Positions 1 through 11,041 of a DNA stretch of 64,000 nucleotides are shown here, in pieces. Source of the DNA: Delphinus delphis. Taxonomy: Eukaryota; Chordata; Mammalia; Artiodactyla; Delphinidae. The notes under the pieces were generated by a model. The model was not told the origin of the DNA. It did not search any database and saw only the letters and a program-made list of their open reading frames with translations. The stretch is from contig NC_082687.1 of NCBI RefSeq assembly GCF_949987515.2, positions 124,291,838 through 124,355,837 of the forward strand, given 5' to 3'. The position numbers were made by a program, and so were the translations under genes. Positions within the stretch are counted from its first letter, which is position 1. Each line of letters begins with the position of its first letter.

Positions 1-477
1 TAACATGAAGGCAATAGGTATTGATTTCTCAGACAGTAAAGTTACAGTACTTTACAGTAGTACAAACTCCTCCGGTACAACTGGAATTGTGGTAAAAATC
101 ATTCAGGCTAACATGTAACTCAGGGAGAAAGTATCAAAGTATAATTTACCTATTTGTGGCAGGTACTCTAAGTGGGTGCTTCCAATAAATATATTAGAGC
201 ATTCATTGTGTAAGTCACTATAATTGGTCATCTAGTATTTTAGCCAATGTTACACATAAAAAGAAAAATCAACAGTACTATCGTTTTTTGACTAGCTAAT
301 GATAGATGCCACATCTAGCAAAATATGCCAGGAATTCATATCAATTGGAAAGGTATAAAAGTTGAAACTAGATTGTGCTGCTGAAGAAAACAATGAAGAA
401 ATAGCAAAACCATACAGGAAAATTAACATGCAATAAAATCAAATAGGGGCAAATTTGAAGAATCAAAACAGGAATAG
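1..477. other. Unclassified AT-rich non-coding sequence
   Basis: No open reading frame, structured RNA or repeat is recognisable. The composition is ordinary for a mammalian gene desert or large intron. Confidence 0.6.
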
Positions 478-487
478 AAAAAGAACT
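478..487. repeat. Target-site duplication, left copy (AAAAAGAACT)
   Basis: Identical to 735-744, flanking the L1 3' end between them. Duplications of this size are produced by L1 target-primed reverse transcription. Confidence 0.85.
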
Positions 488-734
488 ATTTATTTAAACA
501 TCTTTATTGGAGTATAATTGCTTTACAATGGTGTGTTAGTTTCTGCTTTATAACCAAGTGAATCAGCTATACGTATACATATATCTCCATATCCCCTCCC
601 TCTTGCGTCTCCCTCCCACCCTCCCTATCCCACCCCTCTAGGTGGACACAACACACCCAGCTGATCTCCCTGTGCTGTGCGGCTACTTCCCACTAGCTAT
701 CTATTTTACATGGCATGGACATATATACACTACC
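488..734 (-). mobile_element. LINE-1 3' end, 5'-inverted, with perfect target-site duplications
   Basis: On the minus strand this is the 3' end of a cetartiodactyl L1, of the type ending in an ACTCCAATAAAGATGTT-like sequence before an A-rich tail. The tail lies at the left as T-rich sequence. The 10-base sequence AAAAAGAACT occurs at both 478-487 and 735-744, a clean target-site duplication, so this is a single insertion. The outer 23-27 bases (about 711-737) read as the reverse complement of what the family carries at that point. That is the signature of a tiny 5' inversion made by twin priming. The copy is 5'-truncated and carries no coding sequence. Confidence 0.85.
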
Positions 735-744
735 AAAAAGAACT
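735..744. repeat. Target-site duplication, right copy (AAAAAGAACT)
   Basis: Exact match to 478-487. It marks the right edge of the L1 insertion. Confidence 0.85.
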
Positions 745-825
745 CTTAAACATTTCCAGTATACTACCAAATCCTTAGAATTGGTTACCTCAGACAAGTA
801 GGACCAGTGGAGCAAAGCAATACTA

Positions 826-905
826 TTGGTTTGACCAAAAAGTTTGGTCAGGTTTTTCCATAACAGCGTATGGAAAAACCTGAAAGAAATTTTTGGCTAA
901 CCCAA
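826..905. mobile_element. Mariner-type MITE (80-bp hairpin) at a TA target
   Basis: The two arms are imperfect inverted repeats. The left arm begins TTGGTTTGACCAAAAAGTTT and the right arm ends with a TTTTTGGCTAACCCAA-type sequence, with a short loop near 863-870. TA dinucleotides flank both ends (824-825 and 906-907), as expected for Tc1/mariner integration. It matches the short non-autonomous mariner hairpins I know from cetartiodactyl genomes. There is no transposase, and arm mismatches show it is old and immobile. Confidence 0.85.
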
Positions 906-907
906 TA

Positions 908-2450
908 TTATTATTTTTTGCACATTCTGTATTGTTTGAATTACTTGTGCAATAACTGAACATATATTACTTTAAAAATAAATGGTTATTAAAGTTGGCT
1001 TTTCTTAATTCGATATAAATTTCCAGAATCACTGTACTCTTCCAAAAGTATTTACTATGCACTTGCACTTTACAGTAACATAAAAAATCTGAAGATAACA
1101 GGTCTCTTTGGAAGCTTATGCTAAAGCTGCAGTTATATGACATCAGATCTCCAGATTAAATGCAACAATTTAAGTCAGCTAAGCATATGCTTGGCATTAT
1201 AGAGCTGAATGTCCATATAAATTAACACAATGTTTACTATTTACCCAGATGCATGAATAGTAAACAAAGACACTATCTACAAGTATGAAAGGACAAAATA
1301 CATACATATGATATGACTTAAATTCATAAAATATATCAATATAGTATCATATGGGAAATAATTTGAGAAAATAGTTGAGGGTGATAAGAGCATTTTATGA
1401 ATACTGTGTTCATGGGAGAGTCTAGAGTAGAAAGTGTTATTTTTTCCCTAATTTATCTTAAAAGTCTTCCAGAAAAAAAATGAAAATTTCAAAAATGGTT
1501 TTTGGAAACTATCAATACATAATATTTTGGTAAGCTTAAGAGGATGACAGATTTGAATTCAAGGTTTGAAAAGAAACACGAAAGCAGACACTGATTAGTG
1601 GCAAAAAGGAATTATGATACAAGGACTGAAAACACCATGGTTAACATCTAGAGTATTCACCCTGTAGGAAAGCCCCCTCTCCTCCAGAAGCCATATTTGG
1701 CACTTTTATGAATACCTACAGTTGTATAAATCATGTTGAAAGTGTTTAAGTACCCCTTATTTTGACCTATTTTTACTCTCTCCCTAAACAGACAAGTGAA
1801 CCTGAAAAAAAATTGACTTAAGAAGTTTAAAGGGAAAGAGGACCATCATAAATGCCTTAATCTACCTTCTAAAGTTTAAGGATTTGATGGACTAGTATAA
1901 TTTGTGACATCAATCTTGTTAAATCAGCACTCTGTTAAGAGAAGCCACTATCATTTCACTATAAGAAACAGAACATCTTTTTTGTTGTTGTTTTTTAAGT
2001 TGGCTGGTTTTATTATCTAAGTAATGCATTCATGTTATGTTGTTCACCACCAGATTGAGCCACATATTATGCAGATCCACACGCAGGTCACTTCCAAGCA
2101 CCGAGGATCATTGACTATGACTAAAGATTTCAAAGACTTCCTGCCTAAAGTTCATGGTTCAGGTTTAAAGCACTTAATTTTCATAAACTATATTTAAGGT
2201 GATAGTTACGGCTCCTATTTATTACACAGATATATGCAAATTCTTGCATTTAAGCAGGTTGGCTGTCTTTCACGCAAAGTATGAATTTATCTGTTATAGC
2301 TCCATGCTACCACCTAGAAAAGTATTTGTTTATTTTGGGGGCTGAAATAAGGGGATTTATAAATAATTCTGGATTTCATGGGCAAAAAAACACATTATTT
2401 TCTGATTGAAGATAGAGGGTAAAACATACAAAAATTCTCTCTTCTATTCC
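908..2450. other. Unclassified non-coding sequence
   Basis: I recognise no repeat family, long open frame or RNA gene. Short homopolymer runs occur, such as T-rich sequence near 1979-1996. Confidence 0.55.
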
Positions 2451-2583
2451 CAAAATATAGAAATATATTATATAAATATAATTATTTATAATTATAAAAT
2501 AATAATTATATAAAATATAAGTAAATATATTAAATAATTTTATAATTATTAAATATAATTAATATATAAATATAAAATATAGA
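2451..2583. repeat. AT-rich low-complexity tract
   Basis: About 130 bases of almost pure A and T with irregular TATAAATATAATTA-like motifs. It is a typical low-complexity tract and has no fixed repeat unit. Confidence 0.8.
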
Positions 2584-3058
2584 TAATGGCTTCTTTTTTG
2601 TTTAAAATATAGAGACAAACTCATAAAGTAAACAGGTATATAACCATGAAGTAGGAAAGGATAACTTAGAAGAAGTAAAAGGAAGAGAAAGAAAGGAACT
2701 AAAAATATAGTCATGTAGCCTATGAATAGAGCCAAATACAGGCTATGAGTTCACAGGCTAGACCTATATAAATGGAGCCAGATCTGCACCCTCTTCCCAC
2801 AAAAAAGGAAAGAAAGAAACTACCAGACTATTGCCCAGCACAGATGAAAAGTTAGGTGCGTGTGGCATGAATATGAGGTATCACATAGACCAAGAGTTTT
2901 AAGCCAAACATTTACCATGCTCAAGCCACATACTTTATAAGCCCAGAGCAGAAATAAACAATTGCAATAAACAGTAAGCAATTATATAGACAGTCACAAA
3001 CTCACATAGGGTAAGTTTACAGACAAAATTTAAAAAGAACAAAAGTACATGTATTATT
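2584..3058. other. Unclassified non-coding sequence
   Basis: A-rich sequence with no recognisable gene. It may include decayed 5' parts of the old L1/HAL1-like element to its right, but I cannot show this. Confidence 0.5.
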
Positions 3059-3059
3059 G

Positions 3060-3128
3060 ATGCAACAAATATTTATTAAATACCTACTATGTGCCAGGAG
3101 CTCTGCCAAGTGCTGAGGAAACAACAGT
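3060..3128 (-). mobile_element. L2 LINE 3' end fragment
   Basis: Contains AACAAATATTTATTAAATAC, then a CTACTATGTGCCAGG-type sequence and a GTGCTGAGGAAACAAC-type sequence. This is the reverse complement of the well-known L2 3' terminus (…GTGCCTGGCACATAGTAGGTGCTCAATAAATGTTTGTTGAAT). The copy is ancient and truncated. MIR3 shares part of this tail and is an alternative. Confidence 0.65.
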
Positions 3129-3254
3129 TTTTTAAAAAGAAGTTAACAAATCAAAGCCTTCACGAAGCAAACATCATGCACCAGCAGGAGTAAAATCAAA
3201 CACACAATAAACTGATAAAACATAAGAGGGTTCATTTTCTCCAACAGGAGAGAA

Positions 3255-4240
3255 TTTGAACCCAGAAAATTAAGTTACTGAAGTAATTTAAGAAAATGTT
3301 AAGAGAACTATGTTTAAATATCTCAAAGAGATAAAAAGAGAGAAGCTCTTTAGGAAAGATAATATGTGGTTACAAAAGAGCAGACAGGAAAATGAACAAA
3401 TTAGACATTTGGGAATGAAAAAAACATAGTCATTAGGGAAATTTAAAAATCCTTCAGACTACAGGCTAAATCTCGCTTAAAGAAACTTAAACACAAAATT
3501 AATAAGTTAGAAGACAAAACTAAGGAAATCTCCCAGAAGGAGGAAGGGGGAGGGGGAGAGAGAAAGAGAGATTAACAGACGTGAGGAAAAATTTGAGGAG
3601 TTCATATATCTGCTAATTCCAGAAAGAAAAGAAAAATAGAAAGACCACAAAGAGGTAATATTTGAAGATATAAGAACTGAAATTTGCCCAGAACTAATGA
3701 TGTGAATCTTCAGGCTAAAAAAAGTCCACCAAATGCCTCATCTACACCTCTACACATCATAATGAACTTTGCTACTTTTGGCGGCAATGAAATTTTTTTT
3801 AATCTTCCAGTAAAAGACTAATTTTCTGTAAGGAAACTTCACCAATTAGATTGATGGCAGACTTCTTATTCCCAGAAAGACATGGCAGAAATCAGGCAAT
3901 AAATATATTTAGATGGCTGTGGGAAAAGTACCTTGTCTTCATTATATGCCTTGTCAGACATATGCCTTGTCACTCTCAAGAGTTAAGGTGAATATAAATT
4001 TAGGACACAGAAATTTTAGTCATTTCCTCACCAAAAAAAAAAAATATACATATAAAGGGCATATTTCAGCAAGGAGAAGTTAACTATGTAGTAAGCCACA
4101 GAAATAAAGCTTCCACAGATTCCAAGTAAGTGATATTCTAAGACTGTCTTCTCACAGTCCTATGAAGTTAGAAGACAGAAATTAACAGAACTAAAACAAA
4201 CCAAAAAAGGACAAAAATACCAAATATTTGAAAGCCATAA
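3255..4240 (+). mobile_element. Ancient L1/HAL1 ORF1-region remnant
   Basis: Phrases in order resemble old mammalian L1 or HAL1 ORF1: a GAAGACAAAACTAAGGAAATC-type coiled-coil segment, CAATATTTGAAGATAT-like and TTGCCCAGAACTAATGA-like segments, an ACACATCATAATGAAC-like segment, and a distant match to the AATTAGATTGATGGCAGACTT block. In L1 this part encodes the RNA-binding ORF1 protein. Every frame is broken by stops and indels, and a local GA-rich expansion sits at about 3535-3572. The assignment depends on the order of these decayed blocks, so the exact subfamily is unknown. Confidence 0.55.
3535..3573. repeat. GA/GGGGGA-rich low-complexity tract
   Basis: Purine-only run of GGAGGAAGGGGGAGGGGGAG followed by (GA)n. 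It lies inside the old L1/HAL1-like remnant and probably arose by slippage. Confidence 0.8.
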
Positions 4241-4456
4241 AAGTCACATCCAAGTAATCTAATAATCCATGAGTTAAGAAAAGAAAATCATATTACATTG
4301 ACCAGGACATCCAGTAATTAATGCTTTGAGCAGGAGGGGGGATAGTGGGCATCACTTTTTAAATGCTTCTGAAGTTAAAAATTAAGCACTATTGTTCGCA
4401 TTAAGTTTTGGTAGATACACACAAGCAGGTTAAGTAAAGTTCCCTTCTACTCTTAA

Positions 4457-4486
4457 TACACACACACACAGACACACATAGACACC
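4457..4486. repeat. Short imperfect CA repeat
   Basis: An interrupted (CA)n run, ACACACACACACACAGACAC then CATAGACAC. It is a decayed microsatellite. Confidence 0.8.
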
Positions 4487-4499
4487 TGCATGTGTGTAC

Positions 4500-5470
4500 A
4501 ATATTGAATGGTGTTGAATGCCTTTTCTGTATCTACTGAGATGATCAAGAATTCTGCTAATAAAGTGATGAATCTAAAGTGATAAGGTAGTATAAAAAGT
4601 ATTGTCGAATCTTCCTTGCATAAATATTATTAGTTCTGATGTATTTTTAAATACTTCACATATTTTTCTCAAACACAATCAAATTCAATTATGTCATCTC
4701 AATGATATGTCTGACATTAGTATTTGTAAAATGCCATTTGCTCTATTTACTAGATCTTTTATTTTATTGAGAAAATAAGTTGAAACTCATGTTAAATATT
4801 CAAACATTATAGTCAATGCAATGAAAAGAATTTCTCTAATCCCCATTTTCTTGCCCATGAGAATCACTCTTGACTGTGTCCATGTGACCTATGAATTTAT
4901 CATTTTAACATAAATTCACATACATTTTAATACTGTTCTGGGAATTGATTTTTCTACTTAAAATATATTTAAGAGATCTTTTTTATGTAAACACAAAGAC
5001 CAACTCTTCTTTTTAATAGTTGCATAATATTCCCTGGTATAGGTATTGCATAATCAAATGCAAGACATTAAGGTAGCTGCCAGTTTTTGCTATCATAAAC
5101 AGGGCAGCAAAAACCATCTTTGTAGATATGTCCTTGCACACATCTATAAGTATACCATGTGATAAATTCCTAGTAGTGAAGTTTCTGGGTCAAAGTAATG
5201 TACATTTATATTTTTATAGGTATTGTCAAACTGCCATTAAAAGAGATGAAAATAATTTCAACTTCACCACCTTTGAATGAGAATTATTACTTCTCCATTC
5301 TGTACACTTAACATACCATATTTATTAATAGATATTTCAGTCTTTAAGAAAATAAGTGAAAATCAAGTTCTTATTATCTTATTTCTCTTTTCTTTAATTA
5401 TGAGTCAGATTATGCAGTTCAGTGGAAAGGTAGTCCACTTGCATTTCTTTTGGGTGTTTTGGTTACCCAA
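4500..5470 (-). mobile_element. Old L1M ORF2/3' fragment, antisense
   Basis: Antisense L1 landmarks appear in the expected order. They are TTGAATGCCTTTTCTGTATC near 4513 (the complement of the GATGCAGAAAAAGCCTTTGA reverse-transcriptase block), CATAATATTCCCTGGTATAG near 5025, CCAGTTTTTGCTATCATAAA near 5080, a GATAAATTCCTAGTAGTGAA-type block near 5161, then GTCAAACTGCCATTAAAAG near 5225. The spacing between the first and second landmarks is shorter than in an intact L1, so either a deletion or two separate pieces is involved. There is no coding potential. Confidence 0.6.
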
Positions 5471-6054
5471 TATTAAAAATCACATGTAAAACTATATACA
5501 TAACATATTTCATGGTCACAATTAATTTTCCATTCTTCAGATTTGTCCTTTTTGGAGAGATTCTTGCATTATGTTCTTGTCACAAGAACTCTGTCTTATC
5601 AAAGCTCTGCTATGTCCTGTGAACAGCATGGTTAAGAGTTCTGTTTCAGTGTTAAGTATTTGTCAAGTTGAATCAATCGTGTAAAAACAACACTATGTAA
5701 TTATCTTAAGACTTATTATATTGTATTTGTTGGCTTTAACTATTAAGTTGAAAAGAGTCCAGGTACCTTTAAGAAAAAGGAGGCCTTATTGTAAAATGCA
5801 GATAAAGGACATACAGCAGTTGGCAAATCTTCTTCCTCGCAGACTTACAGCACATGCTTCCACCATTGTGTGTAACAGGGCAGCCATGGTTCTCTCTTCC
5901 TGAAGAGAAGCCAGGAAGGAACTTCACTGGCCTGTTCATGTCTTTTACAAAAATTTCCAGGATGTTATCGACCTTTTTCTTATTGATTTGTTATTTGCAT
6001 AACTCATAAATAAGACTATATATTGTAAAGGATACATATCCTTTATAATAATTC
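5471..6054. other. Unclassified non-coding sequence
   Basis: No gene or repeat family recognised. The open frames here are under 65 codons and have no protein-like character. Confidence 0.55.
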
Positions 6055-6146
6055 ATTAAAATTAAAAGAAGATGAAAGAGAGGAAGAAGCAGGAAGAAAA
6101 GAGGTAACAGGAGCAGGAAGAAGAGAGAAGGGAAGGAAGTAACCAC
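6055..6146. repeat. GA-rich low-complexity tract
   Basis: Irregular purine run (AGAAGATGAAAGAGAGGAAG and similar). It produces a low-complexity short open frame on the other strand that should not be read as a gene. Confidence 0.75.
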
Positions 6147-6240
6147 CTCTCATGGGGACTGATTTCTTTCCACTGACTTGAAACCAAGCAGGACCCTGCA
6201 AGGCCTTCCCAGGGACAGAGATCTCCATGCCCCTGGCTCT

Positions 6241-6780
6241 TGTTTGTAGAAAAGCTTTAGCTTAGAGGGCCTTTCCTGAGTCTCAAAGAGCGAATTTAAT
6301 TAGAGAAGTGAGAAAATGCAGAAACAAAGAAAAACAGATAAGTAAAATAAAATAATAATAGTTTAGCCATAAAACAAAGTCAAGGACCTTTAGTTCCTCC
6401 TCATAGTCTGTAGATAATATCCTGAGCCGTATCCTAGAGTTGTTTTACTAATAGTAGTAAACCCCCCATCAGGTGGAAAAAGTTAACCGCATGCTGACCG
6501 CCAGCACACAGACGTCAGTCAGACAAGCTGGAACCAGAAGGCTTATGATTGACGTTCCAGAAACATCAAACTTCTACCTCACCACCAACCAGTCAGAGAA
6601 TTAAGCACAAGCTGATCACACACCTTGTGACCCTCTCCTTCACATTGTCTTTAAAAGCCCTTCCCCAAAAGCCTTCAGGGAGCTCAAATCTTTGAGCATG
6701 AGCCGCCCATTCTCCTGGCTTGGCCCCGCTATGGGGTATTTCCTATATGTTTTACTTTGCATGATACACACAAAATGGAG
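6241..6780 (+). mobile_element. Probable solo LTR of an ERV1-class endogenous retrovirus
   Basis: The segment starts TGTTTGTAGAAAAGC and has the plan of a gammaretrovirus-like LTR. A CTTTAAAAGCCC promoter-like box lies near 6651, followed by an R/U5-like stretch (CAGGGAGCTCAAATCTTTGA, then GAGCATGAGCCGCCCATTCTC and TTGGCC). GC content rises relative to its surroundings. No gag, pol or env sequence is adjacent, so it is a solo or stranded LTR. The 3' edge is eroded; after about 6735 the match fades and no closing CA or target duplication is clear. An exact family name would need a library search. Confidence 0.6.
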
Positions 6781-7617
6781 AAAAATCACTACACTAAAAT
6801 AACCAGCATGATTGAAGGATAGTCAGTAGACCATGCTGTAAAATTTGTAGTCACTGCAGCATAAATTCAGGAATATCTATGAATAATTACCCCAGAAAGA
6901 AGCAAAGACTATTCCATTTGGGTGTAGATCCTCAGAGAGACCAACAATATGGTTGTCTATATGGCTAAGGCAAATGATAGTACAAAAGGGATTTTGTTTA
7001 CAAGTTCTATTTCTGGTCTGCTAAAATATGACAGGTTAATTTTTTTTTTAACGTACAGTAAGTTTTATGAGTCGCTATAAACAATATAATGCACTTTAAA
7101 GAAAAAGTCAAAGAAATTTAATTACATAATTAACAAGCATTTATTTGAATAAGGTTAGATAAAAGGGGAAAATTTATTTCAAAGACATTGCCTGCAGATA
7201 TTTATGTAAAGACAGTTTTCCAGTCATTAAACTATTCTTAATAAAAATATAAGAGATAAACCTATATCAAGGTCAAGCTGCTTGAAGAAATATAATTCCT
7301 TAAAGGTTGTGATTTAAATCTGTAGTTTGGCCTATCTCCCTAAAGAAGTAACAGAGGTTCAGCCACCTGAGACATATGTTCTCAACCACACTCAACTTAA
7401 CCACATTTACTACTGAGAAAGTCAACACCTAAGATGCACAGCAACTGGGAAATGAAATGCCATAGTCTATGTTTGCTTTTAATATAACCTAATAAGAGCA
7501 ACACTCACATACACAACAGACTTTAGCCCCACTGTGTACGTACATGCTCAGAAATGGCACTTGAGCTTTTTCCTGTTCTCCCTCTCGCTCTCCCCAAAAC
7601 TGGTACAGTTGAGATGA
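6781..7617. other. Unclassified non-coding sequence
   Basis: No gene recognised. Some decayed hAT-like sequence may precede the fragment at 7618. Confidence 0.5.
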
Positions 7618-7657
7618 TGTGGGATTTGGCCCACAAGCTCTAGTTTGCAAATCTCTG
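7618..7657 (-). mobile_element. Possible terminal fragment of a hAT-Charlie-type DNA transposon
   Basis: GGGATTTGGCCCACAAGCTC then TAGTTTGCAAATCTCTG resembles the complement of the common CAGGGGTCGGCAAACTACGG terminus of a mammalian hAT repeat. Only about 40 bases match and the body of the element is not evident to the left, so this may be a short remnant or chance. Confidence 0.3.
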
Positions 7658-9560
7658 CTCTATGCCCTTAACATTGCTTCTGTTACTGCTGAATTTTAAT
7701 AAAATATATGTATGTTCCAAATTAGCATGTGTTTGTTATTTACTTTTAATAAAAATATTATTCTATGGGCAAGTTAATTTGGAAAACTCTGAGTTACCCA
7801 GTCAGCCCTGACACACAGACTCAGCTATCCCAGCCTCCCGCATGCATTTCAAGAGTAAATTCAATATAGTTTAAAATAATTGAGCGCAGTTTGGGCACAG
7901 TTCACAACTCTAATCACTATGGCTCAATATATTACTGCATCTGTAAATTCAAAATAAATAATGATAGCACAGTGACTATAAAGATGAAGAAAGAGTATTT
8001 GGCTTACTTTAATATTGTAATTCTATGCACAAATCACTCTCTGAATCTTGCAGAATTTATTTTATTGAAGGCATCCTTCATGTATTTCTTCCCTATTTTT
8101 CAAAAAAATACTTTAATTAAGAAGTAATAATCCATTACTTCTTTGTTTTCTAATATTTTTACTAGCATAGTTATATATACAAAATTTAACACAAAAAATT
8201 TCTCTGTATTTCTTTTTCTGTTATTATTACTGTTAGTATCTGTTTCATTTCATGACTATTACTAAAAATAATTTTGTTACATAAGGAATATTATAAGATG
8301 ATCCATTTTGGGGATAATTTACAATATATACAGCACTGTTCCATGGGTTTATTAAGCAAGTATATGCATTTTAAGCATTTATTTACTTGGTAAAAAGTTT
8401 AAATGTTTTCAAGGGTAAAAAAGAATTAAGATAAAATTAATCTCAGAAATCAACAAAGTGCCAATAATATATTAGACAAAGTTCAGAGAATACAAAGATT
8501 GAAATTTCACAGGACTAATCACATAAAATAACTAATCAGAAATTTCACAGGACTAATAAGATGTAAATAATAAGCAAGCTGCAATCACACAGTAAAAGGG
8601 CATAGTTTAGGAAATGTGCATTGTATCTATAAGGACATGGTGAGCTTGAATATTGGCCTCATCACTAATTACATCTGATATAAAAGTGCCTTTCCTCAAA
8701 AGAAGCTGGCTTTCATATACATCTAGTCTTTTCAAACATATCAGAAAGTTAGAGGAGGGACTTTTGTCAAAATCTTATAATTTTATTATCTATTCTGTTA
8801 GTCTTTCAAGAGATGAATCACTGGACTCATTAAGTATTATATATCTAAGAACAGGATTACTCATTTGTTTGAAATGAAACATGATAATGAACAACTTAAA
8901 TTCCTTTAGTATCATCACCTTCTTTAGCATTTAAACATCTTATATGTCTTTAGAGATGTTAATAACATATAGTTTAATTAATTCAACAAACCTATACTGA
9001 GAATTGACTAGGCCTGAGAAAGAAATACCAACACAAGGTTTTCCAAGTCCACTCTTCAACCAAAAGTAAAAAGAGGTCTGGAGACAAAATGATAGAGTGA
9101 GGAGAAAAGAGAACAGAATATTAGATTACCTCACAGGATCTCAACCGCAAAATATGTGGTATGTAGAACTTAACTAAATTCCATTGTTTTACTGTCAGAG
9201 CAAAATGCCTCATTGTTTTAGAAAACTTTGGCTTTGCAAGTGTGGTAATCTTAGCAATAAATATCTATATTGTTTCTGATTATTCCTTAATTGATTATTC
9301 CTTAATAAGATTTATGAACCTCTTCCTGCGTTACACGACAGCTGTCTTATATGTGCCATTCACTGGTTAAACACAAATCCAAAGAATTGTCATACCAAGA
9401 GGTTTGGGTGTCACCAGGCTAGGCTAAAATGTTAAGATACAATTCCAGAGTTCCTTCATCATTGAGAAAAAAATAAATGTACAACCTATATATTTCCCCC
9501 AAATATTTTAAAATTATGGGTTTTGAATGATTTTGAAAAATCCCTGCAATTATGAATTCC
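7658..9560. other. Unclassified non-coding sequence with a 19-bp direct repeat
   Basis: Nothing gene-like is visible. GAAATTTCACAGGACTAAT occurs at 8501-8519 and again at 8539-8557. A weak L2-like ATTCAACAAACCTATACTGA occurs near 8980. Confidence 0.5.
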
Positions 9561-9564
9561 TGGT

Positions 9565-9700
9565 GCAGTGAAAGAACAGTGAACTAATCAGAAAACCTGG
9601 GCTGAAATTCCATTAAGCCACCTAACCTTATTAAACCACAATTTCTTAAAATAAGCAAATGATACCTGCACTCACAGACGGTTATGAGAAAATAAATCGA
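9565..9700 (+). mobile_element. MIR SINE fragment
   Basis: Follows the MIR order: a GTGCAGTGAAAGAACAGTGA-type head, AAAACCTGGGCTGAAATTCC, the CTAACCTTATTAAACC core, and an ATGATACCTGCACTCACAGA-type segment. It is heavily diverged, as expected for this ancient tRNA-derived family. Confidence 0.65.
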
Positions 9701-10574
9701 CAAAGAGAGGTTGGGCAGGAAGAAATTGCTTTTTAAAGATAAAATCTCAGTATAAATAGATTCATTAGGTTAGTGTATCTCTAAACATAATTTAGGAAAA
9801 TAAAAGTATCTTCCATCTATGGCTGCTTAGATTGTGCTTAAATATTCACCAGTGGCCAATTTTCTTCCCACCAAATTATTACAAATTAAATAAAAAATTA
9901 TAAAATGATTTAGATGAGTCTCTTTAGAAAGAGATTTCATATATAAACCATATTCTAAATATGAAATTACGTGATTGTAAATCTGAACCCTCACAAAATA
10001 TATTTGATTCATGAGATGGTATTTCAGGAAACTTTTTGGAAGAGTGTTTAAGTCAAAGGCAAAAAAGCCTCAAAATCTTGCAACTAGGATTAAATATGTG
10101 AAACACATACAATTAGTGGAGAATTCAACAATGATGCATTCACTCCATTTTTGGGTTTGTTTTTAACACTGAACATAACATATTCTGTACTTTGTTTTAT
10201 TTTTAACAATTAATACATGTATATGTTACCTTATAAAATTTGTAATGAAAAGCAACAGTGTCTTCCCTATCCCCTTCCTCACCTCAACACAAGGCCCGGT
10301 CCCACTGGCCAGAGGCAATAATTTTGGAATATCTCCTGCTTTTGACGTTTACTTCCACAACCCTGAGTACTAAGTTCCTCTCTAGTTCTGCTATTCAGGG
10401 AATATATACCAGTTACCTGCTAATTAGTTACTTGGTGGCTTTCCTATGTAATTGCTTCTCTCACTGTTTTGCTTTTTAACTTCATGTTCTCAAAGTTATT
10501 CTGCAATTTCTGTTTTAGATTTTCTAAATCAAAGAATGTTGTTTTTTCCTTTAATTGTTCCTCTTTCCCTCACT
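9701..10574. other. Unclassified sequence, possibly with an old L1 3'-UTR piece
   Basis: Near 10260-10345 the phrase CTTCCCTATCCCCTTCCTCA followed by ACTGGCCAGAGGCAATAATT resembles antisense 3'-UTR sequence of old L1M elements. The match is short and I place little weight on it. The remainder is unrecognised. Confidence 0.35.
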
Positions 10575-10913
10575 GACTTTTGTGGGGTTTTTTTGAATTT
10601 TTGAATTGTATTTTATTTACTTTTTATACAGTAGGTTCTTATTAGTTATTCATTTTATACATAATAGTGTATATATGTCAATTCCAATCTCCCAATTCAT
10701 CCCACCACCACCCCCCTCCTGCCACTTTCCCCCCTTGCTGTCCATACATTTGTTCTCTACATCTGTGTCTCTATTTCTGCCCTGCAAAACGGTTCACCTG
10801 TACCATTTTTCTAGGTTCCACATATATGTGATAATATACGATATTTGTTTTTCTCTTTCTGACTTACTTCACTCTGTATGACAGTCTGCACATCCATCCA
10901 CGTCTCTACAAAT
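10575..10913 (-). mobile_element. LINE-1 3' segment of a 5'-inverted insertion
   Basis: Antisense 3' end of a young-type L1. From the left come a T-rich tail (complement of poly(A)), an AGGTTCTTATTAGTTATTCA-like block, a C-rich CCACCACCCCCCTCCTGCC stretch (complement of the G-rich 3' UTR), then TTCTCTACATCTGTGTCTCT and CTTCACTCTGTATGACAGTC. It stops abruptly at about 10913, where sequence of the same element resumes in the opposite orientation. Together with 10914-13140 it forms one insertion. Confidence 0.85.
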
Positions 10914-11041
10914 CAAACATTCAGAGAATAGCTAGCACCCATCCTTCTCAAACTCTTCCAAAAATTGCAGAGGAAGGAACACTCCCAAACTCATTTTATG
11001 AGGCCACCATCACCCTGATACTTAAACCAGACAAAGATACT

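Noticed and set aside
7618..7657. Confident hAT transposon call
   Set aside because: Only about 40 bases match and the rest of the element is missing; listed at low confidence only.
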